A DNA stretch of 64,000 bases, taken from an uncultured Acetatifactor sp. (GTDB taxonomy: Bacteria > Bacillota > Clostridia > Lachnospirales > Lachnospiraceae). The DNA lies in the NCBI GenBank assembly GCA_947594835.1, contig CANQEH010000003.1:62001-126000 (forward strand). Reading direction: 5' to 3'. Shown in pieces: positions 37,003 through 47,543 of the stretch; within the stretch, counting starts at the first letter, position 1, and the number at the start of each line of letters is the position of its first letter. The translations under genes and the position numbers were made by a program. The notes under the pieces were generated by a model. That model ran no database searches, had not been told where the DNA came from, and saw only the letters and a list, made by a program, of their open reading frames with translations.

Positions 37003-38727
37003 TTAAGGGAGCATATCGGCATCGCCAAAAGTAGCTTCCCATTTCTCTGTGCGCTCGTCGATAATCGCCTGTCCGCCTGCGCCCAGATAATCTTTGATGG
37101 CCTGATCCCAGACTTCGTCAAATTTATCCACAGATGCGCTCAGCGCGGTGTCATACACAATATCCCTCTTCTCAGAGAGGACAGCGCCCATACCTTCCTC
37201 GGCTGCAATCGCGCCCACATTGACGTTTTTGCCAACCTTTAAGCCGGTCTGTGCCACTGTGTTTGCATTAGCCACCACTTCCGGATCCACATTCGCATAG
37301 CTGTGCGCCGTGGATGCAGTGGTCTTCGCCTCGTCAGAGAGTCTGAGGCCGTTGCAGGTAATGGTATAGTCAATGTTCATGCCGGAGTTCTGGATGGCGT
37401 CGCCCTGTGCCGCTATGATCTCCACTGCGCCGTCCTCCAGCACATTGTGGGTCACGCCCTCGTCGCCGATCTGCAGATACTCGATGTGGGCAGGATCACT
37501 GATCCAGTCCAGATACAGCATGGACGCCAGAGGCTCGTCGTTGGTGCTGGGGAAGAAGATCTTGCGGTCGATGGGGCCGGGCACGAACTTGGTGTAATTG
37601 CCGTTCTTGTCCTCAAAGCAGTCGATGGCAACAAACTGTGCGTCCTCGCCTACGATCTCCTGCAGGGTGGCGTTGATGCTGTCCTCGCCGCCGCGGAAAG
37701 GATAATCCCAGTTGTGGGAGAATGCGCCCACATAGCCAGCCTTCATCATGTCGTCCTCGGTGGAATCCCCGCTTCCGTACAGGGCGAAATCATTCCACAT
37801 CAGGCCCTCGTTGTACCACTTGTTCAGCAGGCGGATAGCCTCCTTGGTGCCGTTCTGGGTCAGCTTCCTGTCGTCGAAGCCGTTGATATAGTACTCCTTG
37901 TCAGAGATATCCGGGTCGATAAAGGACTCGATCAGAGTCGCTGCCCTCCAGCCTACGTCGTAGCTGACAGAGTACGGTACGATCTTGTCTGCGTCGTCGC
38001 CCAGCAGAAGCTCTGCATTGTCTTTGAAGGCAACCAGCATATCGTAAAACTCCTGCTTGGTCGTCGGCGCTTTCATGCCCAGCTTATCCAGCCAGTCCTG
38101 ACGCACAAAGGTATTGATGCGGTTGCTGGTGGCCAGCTTTGCCTCGATGCCCCAAACGGTGCCGGTGGCAGGGTCTTTGTCCCAATAGAGGTTCGTCTCG
38201 CCCAGCCAGTTCCACAGGTTCGGCAGCACATCCTTGTATTGGTCGATGTAGGGCGCCATATCCAGCACGCCGCCCATGTTGGCGTAAGTCTGGATGGTGG
38301 GGTAGTCATAGGTCACGCAGATGTCCGGTGCGGTGCCTGCAGCCAGCAGATTGTTGAGCTCTTCCACTTCCGTCCAGCGGGGAACAGAGACAAATTCCAC
38401 TTCTACGTTGTAGGTGTCCAGCATCCCTTTCTTGATGTATTCGGTATACATATTGTTGGTGGGATCGGAGCCGCCGTCGTTGCCGCGGTCGTACACTTCC
38501 ACCGTAATGCTCCTGGTCTCGGCGAATTTACCGTCTACCAGTTCCCCGTCCGCAGCGCCGCCTGTGCTCTCTGAGCCGCCTGCCGTCGCGCCAGCGTCAG
38601 ACGCCCCCCCTGCGCCGGAATTCCCTGTCTGAGTTCCCGCACCGGGATCCGCAGCATCGCTGCCGCACGCCGCCATGGATAATACCATGGTGCCTGCCAG
38701 AAGGATAGACAATACTTTCTTCTTCAT
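37003..38727 (-). CDS. Carbohydrate ABC transporter substrate-binding lipoprotein (LplA-like)
   Basis: MKKKVLSILLAGTMVLSMAACGSD lipoprotein signal; family 1 SBP. Confidence 0.92.
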   Translation of the reverse strand: MKKKVLSILLAGTMVLSMAACGSDAADPGAGTQTGNSGAGGASDAGATAGGSESTGGAADGELVDGKFAETRSITVEVYDRGNDGGSDPTNNMYTEYIKKGMLDTYNVEVEFVSVPRWTEVEELNNLLAAGTAPDICVTYDYPTIQTYANMGGVLDMAPYIDQYKDVLPNLWNWLGETNLYWDKDPATGTVWGIEAKLATSNRINTFVRQDWLDKLGMKAPTTKQEFYDMLVAFKDNAELLLGDDADKIVPYSVSYDVGWRAATLIESFIDPDISDKEYYINGFDDRKLTQNGTKEAIRLLNKWYNEGLMWNDFALYGSGDSTEDDMMKAGYVGAFSHNWDYPFRGGEDSINATLQEIVGEDAQFVAIDCFEDKNGNYTKFVPGPIDRKIFFPSTNDEPLASMLYLDWISDPAHIEYLQIGDEGVTHNVLEDGAVEIIAAQGDAIQNSGMNIDYTITCNGLRLSDEAKTTASTAHSYANVDPEVVANANTVAQTGLKVGKNVNVGAIAAEEGMGAVLSEKRDIVYDTALSASVDKFDEVWDQAIKDYLGAGGQAIIDERTEKWEATFGDADMLP

Positions 38728-38818
38728 TCTGATACCTCCCTGTGATATTTATAGTTACATATATGTCTGAATAACGGGCTGCCGCCAGGGCGGCCCGGTC
38801 ATTCCCCAATTTAAGCCG

Positions 38819-39703
38819 TCACTCTTTCACCGCACCCAGCGTCACGCCGTGGATGAAATACTTCTGCAGCCAGGGATAGACGCAAAGGATGGGCACCGTG
38901 GAGAACATGACGATGGCAGCTTTTAAGGACTCGGACAGGCCCGGCGAAGAGAAGCCCTCCTGGGTCGCCACCTCCACAGAGTTGATGTTGTTTAAGATAT
39001 TGTACAGCAGAAGCTGCAGGGGATAATAATTTTTATCCTTCATATAGACCAGCGCATCGGAGTATCCGTTCCAGCGCCCCACCGCATAGAACAGCGCCAG
39101 CGTGGCCAGCACCGGTTTGGAGAGGGGCACATAGATGCGGGCCAATATGGTAAAGAAGCTGGCCCCGTCTATCTCTGCAGATTCCCGCAGGCTCTCGGGG
39201 ATACCGTAGAAAAAGCTCCGCATGATGATCATATTGTAGACGCTCAAGCAGCTGGGCAGGATCAGCACCAGCGGATTGTCCAAAAGCCCCAGCGCTTTCA
39301 TCAAGAGATAGTTGGGGATGGCCCCTGCGTTAAAAAACATGGTGATGGTGATAAAAATATTGATTGCCCCGCGCCCTTTCAGCTTATCAAAGATCAGAGG
39401 ATACGCGCAGAGCGTCGTCATGGCCAGGGATACCAGGGTGCAGACCGCCGTCAGAAACGCCGTCCAAAAGAACGCCCGGATATACTTCATGTCCGTGAGC
39501 ACCATGCCGTAAGCGTCTAAATTCCACCCCTTGGGCCACAGATAAACCTCGTGCTTGATCAGGGCGTTCGTGTCGCTCAAAGATCTGGCCAGCAGGTTCA
39601 GCATGGGCAGCAGACAGATCGCGCTGACCAAAATGCAGATGAGCACAAATATCCAGTCTCCGATTTTTCCAGATTTTGATCTTACTTTCATATTTACCTT
39701 CAT
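38819..39703 (-). CDS. Carbohydrate ABC transporter permease (LplC/YtcP-like)
   Basis: NIFITITMFFNAGAIPNYLLMKALGLLDNPLVLILP; ESLRESAEIDGASFFTI. Confidence 0.92.
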   Translation of the reverse strand: MKVNMKVRSKSGKIGDWIFVLICILVSAICLLPMLNLLARSLSDTNALIKHEVYLWPKGWNLDAYGMVLTDMKYIRAFFWTAFLTAVCTLVSLAMTTLCAYPLIFDKLKGRGAINIFITITMFFNAGAIPNYLLMKALGLLDNPLVLILPSCLSVYNMIIMRSFFYGIPESLRESAEIDGASFFTILARIYVPLSKPVLATLALFYAVGRWNGYSDALVYMKDKNYYPLQLLLYNILNNINSVEVATQEGFSSPGLSESLKAAIVMFSTVPILCVYPWLQKYFIHGVTLGAVKE

Positions 39704-39753
39704 TTCCGCGCCGCTTTCCGCGCATGATGCCGTATTTTACGCTCCCGTCCCTG

Positions 39754-40701
39754 TTACCAGATTCCTCTCTCGCCCAGCCTTCTGGCGATCCAGTTTGCCA
39801 GAAGCAGGAAGAAGACGCCCACTACCGACTGGAACAGGCCTACCGCTGTGGTCAGGGAGAACTGCAGGCCCTTGATACCCACCTTGTAGACGTAGGTGGA
39901 GATCACGTTGGCCACATCCATGACCAGCTTGTTCTGCAGGGCAAAAGGTCTGTCAAAGTTGCTGCCCAGAATGCTTCCCAGGTTCATCACTAACAGCACC
40001 ACGATGGTGGGTTTGATGCCGGGCAGCGTGATATGCCACATCTTTTTGAACCGTCCGGCCCCATCTACAGAAGCCGCCTCATAGAGCTCAGGGCTGATCC
40101 CGGCGATGGCCGCCAGATAGACGATGGAACCCCAGCCGAAATTCTGCCATACGCCCAGTCCCGCATAGGTCGCCACCCAGTGGTGGGATTCGTTCAAAAA
40201 CGGCACCGACTCCATCCCTAAGTTGTTCAGGATCATATTGATAAACCCGGTAGAGGGTGCAAACAGCTGCAGGGCCAGTCCGTAGATAATGACCCAGGAG
40301 AGGAAATGGGGCATATAGGCGATGGTCTGCACCACTTTTTTAAACCGTTTGAATCGAAGTTCGTTTAAGATCAAGGCAAACAGGATGGGCGCAGGGAAAC
40401 CGATGATCAGATCCAGCAGGTTCAGACCCACCGTGTTGCGCAGCGCCAGCAGAAAATCCTTGCTCTGGAACGCCTTGATGAAATATTCAAACCCATGATT
40501 GGCCGCCAGAGGCAGCTTCCAGACGCTCTCCACGATACTGTACTTTTTGAATGCGATCTGGATATAGATCATGGGCACATACTTAAAGATCAGCAGATAG
40601 AGAAGCGGCAGGGCAAGCAGGGCATACAGCTGCCAATACCGTTTCATATAGACCTTCAGATCTGTTTTTTTCTGCAGGGCTGCCTGTTTTTCACGTTTCA
40701 C
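39754..40701 (-). CDS. Carbohydrate ABC transporter permease (LplB/YteP-like)
   Basis: YWQLYALLALPLLYLLIFKYVPMIYIQIAFKKYS; ELYEAASVDGAGRFKKMWHITLPGI; likely GTG start after GGAGGG. Confidence 0.9.
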   Translation of the reverse strand: MKREKQAALQKKTDLKVYMKRYWQLYALLALPLLYLLIFKYVPMIYIQIAFKKYSIVESVWKLPLAANHGFEYFIKAFQSKDFLLALRNTVGLNLLDLIIGFPAPILFALILNELRFKRFKKVVQTIAYMPHFLSWVIIYGLALQLFAPSTGFINMILNNLGMESVPFLNESHHWVATYAGLGVWQNFGWGSIVYLAAIAGISPELYEAASVDGAGRFKKMWHITLPGIKPTIVVLLVMNLGSILGSNFDRPFALQNKLVMDVANVISTYVYKVGIKGLQFSLTTAVGLFQSVVGVFFLLLANWIARRLGERGIW

Positions 40702-40913
40702 GGTGTCCCATCCCTCCTGTCCCTGGTTCTGCACCTGTCTTGATGCGTTTCTTTCCCTTTCATTATAACATCCCGTCCGCTGTGTGCTTATCAGATATTG
40801 CGGTCTGTTTTTCTTATATTGCTATTTTCCGCCGGATGAAGGTGCTGTTTTTGGTTTTCTTGCTTTTTTTAGACGCTTGTGCTATGATTTTTTATGGAAG
40901 TTTTGCATAGATA

Positions 40914-40953
40914 GGAAATCGATTTCCACAGATTATCTGGCAGAATGCCAGAT
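40914..40953. promoter_or_regulatory. Two palindromic candidate operators in divergent AraC/permease region
   Basis: GGAAATCGATTTCC (40914-40927) and ATCTGGCA-GAA-TGCCAGAT (40935-40953). Confidence 0.5.
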
Positions 40954-41030
40954 GAGGGTTTTTACAGGCCGGCAATTTCTGCACATCAAAACGGTGACAC
41001 CGCAAGGTTTTGGGGAAAGAGGGGGACGAT

Positions 41031-41984
41031 ATGGTTATGGAAGAAACAGGGCTGATCTGCCTGGACGAAGAACTGCTGGAAAAATATAAAAAACAGCAGG
41101 AGAAAAATCATTTTGTCAGGACTCTGGACGGAAATTCCGAGTCCGTGTCCTATCTGCCGGGGTCTACGGTGCGCTTCTGGTTAAACGACGAGCCCGCGGA
41201 ATACGCCCTCCACTGGCATCCCGCCGTGGAGATGATCATCCCGCTGGAAAACGGCTACACTGTGATCGCAGGGCAGAAAAAATACCAGTTAAACCCGGGG
41301 GATATCTTCCTCATCCCGGGCGGGGAGCTGCACCATCTGATCGCACCGTCCACAGGCAAGCGGCTGATCTACCTGTTCGAGTTAGAGCCCCTCTCCCGCA
41401 TCAAGGGCTACTCCTACCTGACCTCGTTTTTGTCCCAGCCGATCCTGATCAATAAGGAAGAGTACCGTCCCATCTACAACGAACAGGCCTCCCTCATCTC
41501 CCTGCTCTGCCGGGATTATTTCAACAGCGACAGCCTCCGCGAGATGATGATCTACTCCCATCTGCTGGCTTTCTTTGTCAATTATGTCCGATACCGCCTC
41601 TCCCTGGACGATTCGGAGGACGGATCGCCCTCCGACGGCGCAAGGAGCCGGGAGCTCGCGGAAAAGTTCCACGCAGTGTTCGAGTTTCTGGAGGAGCACT
41701 ACGCGGAGGATATCACCCTGGAAAAGGCCGCGGATGTGGCGGGATTCTCCAAATTCCATTTTTCCAGGCTGTTCAAGCAGTGTTCCGGCTATCACTTTTA
41801 CGACTATGTCTGCTATCGGAGGATCAAAGCCGCCGAGGCGCTCCTTTTAATCCCCTCCAACTCCATCACGGAGGTGGCGCTTTTGTCCGGCTTTTCCAGC
41901 CTGTCCACCTTTAACCGCACCTTCAAAAAGCTCAAAGGCTGCACGCCCTCCGAGTACCGCAGCCTTTTCAAGGCCCAGGGTTAG
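41031..41984 (+). CDS. AraC family transcriptional regulator (cupin + HTH)
   Basis: LHWHPAVEMIIPLENGYTVIAGQKKYQLNPGDIFLIPGGELHHL; HTH ITLEKAADVAGFSKFHFSRLFKQCSGYHFYDYVCYRRI. Confidence 0.93.
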   Translation: MVMEETGLICLDEELLEKYKKQQEKNHFVRTLDGNSESVSYLPGSTVRFWLNDEPAEYALHWHPAVEMIIPLENGYTVIAGQKKYQLNPGDIFLIPGGELHHLIAPSTGKRLIYLFELEPLSRIKGYSYLTSFLSQPILINKEEYRPIYNEQASLISLLCRDYFNSDSLREMMIYSHLLAFFVNYVRYRLSLDDSEDGSPSDGARSRELAEKFHAVFEFLEEHYAEDITLEKAADVAGFSKFHFSRLFKQCSGYHFYDYVCYRRIKAAEALLLIPSNSITEVALLSGFSSLSTFNRTFKKLKGCTPSEYRSLFKAQG

Positions 41985-44900
41985 CTTCGGTTCTGCCAAA
42001 CTGCAGGGCCGTTAAGTCAAACTGGCTGCCCGGCAGGAAGATGATCTCCACCCTGCCCCGCCCGGCGAGTTTCTCCAGGTGGAAAACCTGCGCTTCTTCC
42101 CTTCCTGCTCCTCCCAGAAACTCTGCCGCCCGGTCCGCCCTCTCCCCGTTTTCATCCGTAAAGCGGATATGGACGGTATTTTTCTCCAGGGGCGTGCTGC
42201 CCCAGATCGTGACGGTATCCGCTCCCTTCTCCGTAAAATCCATGTCTTCATAGACAAGCGTCACATTGTTGCCGATCCCGCGCACCGCCCTCTGTTCCCG
42301 GCGGAAGCTGTCCCCGTAGACGCTGTCCGCCTCCGCCGCCCAGAGACGGCTGAAAGCTTTCTCCAGCCGGGCAAAGCGAAATCCCTTCAGATGCACTTTG
42401 GCGTGCAGGACAAATCCGATGGACGCCACCCCAAAAAGCCGCTGGGGCAGCCGGTAGGTCTCCTCCTGGTACACATTCCACTGGGATGGCTTTTGATAGG
42501 TCACGGTGCACAGGAGACGCCCTCCCTGCCCTTTGGGGCCGCCCGTCCATATCTCGATGGGATAGGCCTCGTCCGAAAGGGCGAACACCCAGAGCGTGAT
42601 CTGATCCGAGCCGAAGGCCCCGAAATCGATATCCCGGTAGAACACGCCGCTCTCCCCGTCCCGGGCGGTGGAGACGCCTTTTTCATTCCCGTTGCCGATC
42701 TCCCCCAGCGCATCCGTATACAGCCCTGCCGAGATCATCTGATAGGGATTTAAGAGCGGCCGCCCCAACCCCGAAGCCTGAAATTCCAACTGGGAGATGA
42801 CTGTGACGCGCTCTCCGTCCCCGGCCAGGCATCTGACCAGAAAATCTCCGTCCCCCCAGGCCGATACCCTGGCCCGCACAAGGCCCTTTTCAAGCGCCTG
42901 CCCGTCCTCCATCCGCCGGGCAGACGCAAAGCAGGTCTCAATGCCTTTTTCATTGACAGTCTGAAAGCGCAGACTGGGAGCTGCCTTTTGGGGAAAGATC
43001 AGAGCTTCCACCGTCACTTCCCGCCTGACAGGGTCCAGACGCCGTCCATGGGGGGATAAAAGTTCCACCTTCCGCACAGGAGGCATCTCTGGAAAGGGCT
43101 CCCTGCCCTCCGGCACGCGCTCAAGAAAGCCTGCGGGATCCAGATCCCCCTCCCAGGGGCGTCCGGCCTCCACAGACGTGAGCACAAGGCTGTCCGGCAC
43201 AAGCCCCTCCCCCTGTGCAGTGACGGTGATCGTCCCGGCCTCATAGGTGCTGCCCACTACCGCCAGAAGCTTCCCCGCAAAAAGCCTGCGCCTGTCCGTC
43301 TTGTACTGGTCATAATCCGTGCTGTCCCCGTTGTCCATGCCCAAAAGGCGGCCCTGCCCCCGGACTTTGATCTGCACATAGTCCACAGCGTTTTCCACCG
43401 GCCTGCCCTCCTCGTCCAGTGTTTCTATCGTGAGGAAGCACAGATCCTCCCCGTCGGCTCTTATCACCGTCTTGTCTGCGGACAGGCGGATCCTCTTACT
43501 GTCCCCGAAGGAGCGGCGCACCGCCCTTGCCACCTCGCGCCCCGCCTCGTCATAGGCCACCGCCGTGATATCGCCGGGCTGGTACTCTACCTGCCAGTCC
43601 CCCAGAAGCTTTGTCCCCCCTGAATGGCTGACCGCCTGCTTTCCCTGGGAGACGCCGTTTACAAACAGCTCCACAAAAGGAGCGTTGGTGCAGGCGCGCA
43701 CGTCGATCCTCTGTCCGGGGTTAAAATCCCAGTAGGGGAACAGATGCACCATGGGCGCTTTGCGGTAATCCGTCCAGGCCGACTGATAGACATAGTAGGA
43801 ATCTTTTGGAAACCCCGCCGTGTCGATCTGTCCGAAATAGGAGTTCTTCGTGTGGTAGGGCGTGGGCTCCCCAATGTAGTCCGATCCGCTCCAGATAAAC
43901 TGTCCCAGGAGATAGTCCCTGTCCCGGTGAACCGCGATACACTCTTCCAGGCTCTTTGCCCCCCAGCTTGTGGTGGAATTGCCCAGCGCCGAGCACTGCC
44001 CGTCCTCCTCCGCCAGCAGGCGGCTGCGCAGGGGGAAGTGATAAATGCCCCTGCTCTGGACGATAGAGGCCGTCTCGCTGCCGTACATGATCCAGTCCGG
44101 GTGGGCCGCATGATGCGCCTCATAGTACTTCTCCCCGTAGTTATAGCCTGCAAATTTCAGGACATCCGCACATTTCTGGGCGTTCTCCCAGGGCATATAG
44201 TTGGAGCCGATGGTGACGGGCGCGTTCCCCCTGGAGTCGTGTTCCCTCACATACCGCAAAAGGCGTCTTGTGATCTCTACGCCATGCCCGTCCGCGTGGG
44301 TATCGTAAATCTCATTGCCGATGGACCAGAACAGCAGGCTTGGATGATTGCGGTCCCGGCGGATCCAGCTTCTCACGTCCCGTTCGGCCCAGTCCGGGAA
44401 AAAGCGGGCGTAATCGAACTCTGTCTTGGGCCGCTCCCACATATCAAAGGCCTCGCTGACCACCAGAAAACCCATCCGGTCCGTCAGGTCAAAAAATTCC
44501 GGCGCCTGCATATTGTGGCTGGTGCGGATCGCATTGACCCCCATGGCCTGAAAGGCTTTCAGCTTCCGCTCCAGGGCAGGCAGATGGAAGGCGGCTCCCA
44601 GACACCCCAGGTCGTGGTGCTCGCACACGCCGTTTAGCTTAAGCTTCCTGCCGTTTAAAAAGCAGCCCCTCTGGGGATCAAAGGCGATTGTCCGAAAGCC
44701 CACTGTGACCTTCTGGGCGTCCAGGATCTCCTCCTGCCCGGCCCGGTTCTTTTTTGCCAGCTCCACGGACAACTCGTAACACTGCGGGTCTTCCACGTCC
44801 CACAGCAGAGGGCGCTCCACCCACATCTGCAGGCTTTGGCCGCAGGAAACTTTCACAGGCTCCCCAACCGTCTCCCCATCTTTTATCAGGCGGTAGCGCA

Positions 44901-45444
44901 GAAAACAGGAGGCCGTCTCTCCCGCCGTCTCCGTATCCGCTTCCAGCACATAGCCCTCCCCTTTTTGCCTGACAGAGACGTAAGTGCCGTCCCAGGGCAG
45001 ATACGCCTGTGCGCAGAGCTTGAGCCAGACCCTGCGGTAAATGCCCGCCCCGGAATACCATCTGCTGTTGGGCGCCTGGTATCTGACCTGCACCAGAATC
45101 TGGTTTTGCCCCTCTCTCACCGCCTCCGTCACATCCATGTCAAAGGTGGAATAGCCGTACTTCCAGTCCCCGATCCATCTGCCGTTCACATAGACAGAAG
45201 AATCCATATACACGCCGTCAAACCGCAAGATCACAGGCCCCTGGGGCTGCGGGAGCACAAAGTCTTTCCGATACCATCCGCAGCCGTCCTGATACAGCGC
45301 GTTCACATCATAGATCAGCCAGTCATGGGGAAGCTCCACAGGTTCAAACCACTCCCCGTGGGACAGGACTTCCCCGGGCGTCACCCCCAGACTGGTTCTG
45401 CAGAATTTCCATCCATGGGAAAACGGCACAAGCTTCGTCTCCAT
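41968..45444 (-). CDS. Glycoside hydrolase family 2 (beta-galactosidase-like, multi-domain)
   Basis: 1158 aa; FSHGWKFCRTS...VELPHDWLIYD; GVNAIRTSHNMQAPEFFDLTDRMGFLVVSEAFDMW; LLFWSIGNEIYD. Confidence 0.92.
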   Translation of the reverse strand: METKLVPFSHGWKFCRTSLGVTPGEVLSHGEWFEPVELPHDWLIYDVNALYQDGCGWYRKDFVLPQPQGPVILRFDGVYMDSSVYVNGRWIGDWKYGYSTFDMDVTEAVREGQNQILVQVRYQAPNSRWYSGAGIYRRVWLKLCAQAYLPWDGTYVSVRQKGEGYVLEADTETAGETASCFLRYRLIKDGETVGEPVKVSCGQSLQMWVERPLLWDVEDPQCYELSVELAKKNRAGQEEILDAQKVTVGFRTIAFDPQRGCFLNGRKLKLNGVCEHHDLGCLGAAFHLPALERKLKAFQAMGVNAIRTSHNMQAPEFFDLTDRMGFLVVSEAFDMWERPKTEFDYARFFPDWAERDVRSWIRRDRNHPSLLFWSIGNEIYDTHADGHGVEITRRLLRYVREHDSRGNAPVTIGSNYMPWENAQKCADVLKFAGYNYGEKYYEAHHAAHPDWIMYGSETASIVQSRGIYHFPLRSRLLAEEDGQCSALGNSTTSWGAKSLEECIAVHRDRDYLLGQFIWSGSDYIGEPTPYHTKNSYFGQIDTAGFPKDSYYVYQSAWTDYRKAPMVHLFPYWDFNPGQRIDVRACTNAPFVELFVNGVSQGKQAVSHSGGTKLLGDWQVEYQPGDITAVAYDEAGREVARAVRRSFGDSKRIRLSADKTVIRADGEDLCFLTIETLDEEGRPVENAVDYVQIKVRGQGRLLGMDNGDSTDYDQYKTDRRRLFAGKLLAVVGSTYEAGTITVTAQGEGLVPDSLVLTSVEAGRPWEGDLDPAGFLERVPEGREPFPEMPPVRKVELLSPHGRRLDPVRREVTVEALIFPQKAAPSLRFQTVNEKGIETCFASARRMEDGQALEKGLVRARVSAWGDGDFLVRCLAGDGERVTVISQLEFQASGLGRPLLNPYQMISAGLYTDALGEIGNGNEKGVSTARDGESGVFYRDIDFGAFGSDQITLWVFALSDEAYPIEIWTGGPKGQGGRLLCTVTYQKPSQWNVYQEETYRLPQRLFGVASIGFVLHAKVHLKGFRFARLEKAFSRLWAAEADSVYGDSFRREQRAVRGIGNNVTLVYEDMDFTEKGADTVTIWGSTPLEKNTVHIRFTDENGERADRAAEFLGGAGREEAQVFHLEKLAGRGRVEIIFLPGSQFDLTALQFGRTEANPGP

Positions 45445-45462
45445 AAGCCACCCCTTTTGTCT

Positions 45463-47475
45463 TTAATAAATCTCCCGGCCTTTCTCGTCCGGTATGCCGC
45501 TCTTTCGGTAAAAATAAGCGTTGACCTGGTCGCGCCATTCCCTGGCGTTTTCCAGCTGTCTGTCCATCCGCTCCCGCACCCTGTCATAGACCTCCCCGGA
45601 AATGCTCTCCTTTAAGCTCTCCCACAGGGCGATCATCTCCTCCACCTCTTCCACGCCCTCAAAATGCGTGTCGTAGATGTGCTGGATCAGCGTCTTCCCC
45701 GACTTTAAGCGGTGGAGGTAGGGCACGCGGTGGAAGAACAAAAGCAGTTCCTCCGGGCAGTCCTGCAGGCTGTCATACCGCTCTGCGTTCGGCTTCTGAT
45801 ACTGTCCGGCATACCCCGTCCCCCGCATACTCCTGTCCACGCCGATCCCCAGATGATCCGCCCTGTGGTACGTCCCCCAGCGGGAATACTCATATCCGTC
45901 CACGCTGCACCCGTAGTGGGTGTTGGGCGTCACCATCCAGCCGATCCCCAGAGGGCTGGTATATTTTTCGTATACCTCCCTGGAGCAGAGCAGGATTTTT
46001 TTGACCTTGCGGACGACCTCCTCCTCATTGGAGAGGGTGAGCCGGATCCACTCCTCTGCGATCTCCTCCGCCGTCAGGCCATGGCAGAAGGCCAGGCGGC
46101 CAAAACCGTAGAAATTGGCGGCGGCCAGGTCGCTGCCCGTCCAGTTGAAATCGTCCCCCGTGTTGCACACCGCCGCGATACCCGTGTTCTGATTGCCAAA
46201 GGTGTGGCCGCTGATGATGTCGGAGACCAGGGCGTTGTCCTCCTGGCAATAGGTGTCAAAATCCAGCACCTCCCGAAAGAGCGGGATCAGATAGCAGACG
46301 TCGATCTGCTGTCCCGTGTACTCCTGGGCCACCTGAACCTCCAGCATCTGGTTGGTCTTTCTCATCCCGCCAAAAAGCGGGGATACCGGCTCCCTGATCT
46401 GGAAATCCATGGGGCCGTTTTTGATCTGCAGGATCACGTTGTCCAGATAGTCCCCGTCCTGGCCGATGAAGCTGTCGTATCCGGCCTTGGCCCGGTCCGT
46501 CTTCCTGTCGCGCCAGTCCTGGGTGCAGTTGTACACAAAGCAGCGCCACAGGATCAGCCCGCCGTAAGGCTCTATCAGCCTGGCCAGCATATTTGCGCCG
46601 TCCGCCTGGGTTCTGCCGTAGGTAAACGGGCCGGGGCGGCCTTCCGAATCCGCCTTTACCAAAAACCCGCCCAGGGACGGCACCGCCTGGTACACCTGCG
46701 CAATCCTGTCCCTCCACCAGCCCTGCACCTCAAGATCCAGCGGATCTGCGCTCTCCAGGCCCCCCAGCTCGATGGGGGAGGCATAGTTCACCGCCAGAAA
46801 GAGACGGATGCCGTAATCCTCAAACAGCTCCGCCAGTTCCCTGACCTTGTCCAGATACCGGTCCGTGATCAGCCAGGTCGCCGCCTGCTTTACATTGACA
46901 TTGTTGATGACCACGCCGTTTATGCCCACGCTGGAGACCAGTCTGGCATAGTCCCGGGTGCGCCCGTCCACCAGCACCTCGTTTTCCCGGAAGAAAAAGG
47001 AATGCCCGGAATACCCTCTCTCGATGCTGCCGTCCATGTTGTCCCAGTGGTCGTACATCCGCAGAGGGCTGGAGGGATTGGACAGGGAGCAGATTCCCGC
47101 AAGGGACTTCTCCATGGCGATCAGCCGGAGCAGCCCGGCCACGCCGTAGAGAAGCCCGCTTTCATCCGCCGCCTCCACCGTCAGCACGCCGTCCTTCTCC
47201 AGAAGGCAAAAGCCCTCCTTCTGAATCTCCTGATCCGCCCCCGTCCCCCTCTTTAAGACAAGGGTCGCCTCCGCCGTCTCCCGCAGCCGATAGCCTTCTA
47301 TCCCCAACATCCCCCGGATTCCCGCCTGCAGCTCCTCCAGGGCCCGCTTTACCGTCCTGTGCTCCCCCGAAAAACCATTTAACGCCACGTCCGCCACATA
47401 AGCCCCGGCGCCTCTGTCCTGTCTCTTTTCATAGGCCAGCCAAAGCTGGCTCCAAGCTCCTTGTTCCATCCGCAT
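45463..47475 (-). CDS. aguA: Glycoside hydrolase family 67 alpha-glucuronidase
   Basis: LRMYDHWDNMDGSIERGYSGHSFFF, GGFLVKADSEGRPGPFTYGRTQADGANMLA, NKWWMDGI-independent; full-length 670 aa GH67 architecture. Confidence 0.92.
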   Translation of the reverse strand: MRMEQGAWSQLWLAYEKRQDRGAGAYVADVALNGFSGEHRTVKRALEELQAGIRGMLGIEGYRLRETAEATLVLKRGTGADQEIQKEGFCLLEKDGVLTVEAADESGLLYGVAGLLRLIAMEKSLAGICSLSNPSSPLRMYDHWDNMDGSIERGYSGHSFFFRENEVLVDGRTRDYARLVSSVGINGVVINNVNVKQAATWLITDRYLDKVRELAELFEDYGIRLFLAVNYASPIELGGLESADPLDLEVQGWWRDRIAQVYQAVPSLGGFLVKADSEGRPGPFTYGRTQADGANMLARLIEPYGGLILWRCFVYNCTQDWRDRKTDRAKAGYDSFIGQDGDYLDNVILQIKNGPMDFQIREPVSPLFGGMRKTNQMLEVQVAQEYTGQQIDVCYLIPLFREVLDFDTYCQEDNALVSDIISGHTFGNQNTGIAAVCNTGDDFNWTGSDLAAANFYGFGRLAFCHGLTAEEIAEEWIRLTLSNEEEVVRKVKKILLCSREVYEKYTSPLGIGWMVTPNTHYGCSVDGYEYSRWGTYHRADHLGIGVDRSMRGTGYAGQYQKPNAERYDSLQDCPEELLLFFHRVPYLHRLKSGKTLIQHIYDTHFEGVEEVEEMIALWESLKESISGEVYDRVRERMDRQLENAREWRDQVNAYFYRKSGIPDEKGREIY

Positions 47476-47498
47476 TCCGCCTCTTTCTCTCTCACCGC

Positions 47499-47529
47499 AA
47501 AAGGGCGGAGAAAACGTCTCCGCCCTTTT
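47499..47529 (-). terminator. Intrinsic terminator downstream of isomerase operon
   Basis: AAAAGGGCGGAGA-AAACG-TCTCCGCCCTTTT. Confidence 0.85.
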
Positions 47530-47543
47530 TGTCTTTCCAGCCT

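Noticed and set aside
37303-38574. 423-aa plus-strand ORF opposite the solute-binding protein
   Set aside because: Shadow ORF; the minus strand has a clear lipoprotein SBP with signal peptide
45712-47256. 514-aa plus-strand ORF opposite GH67
   Set aside because: Antisense to the highly recognisable GH67 gene; no SD
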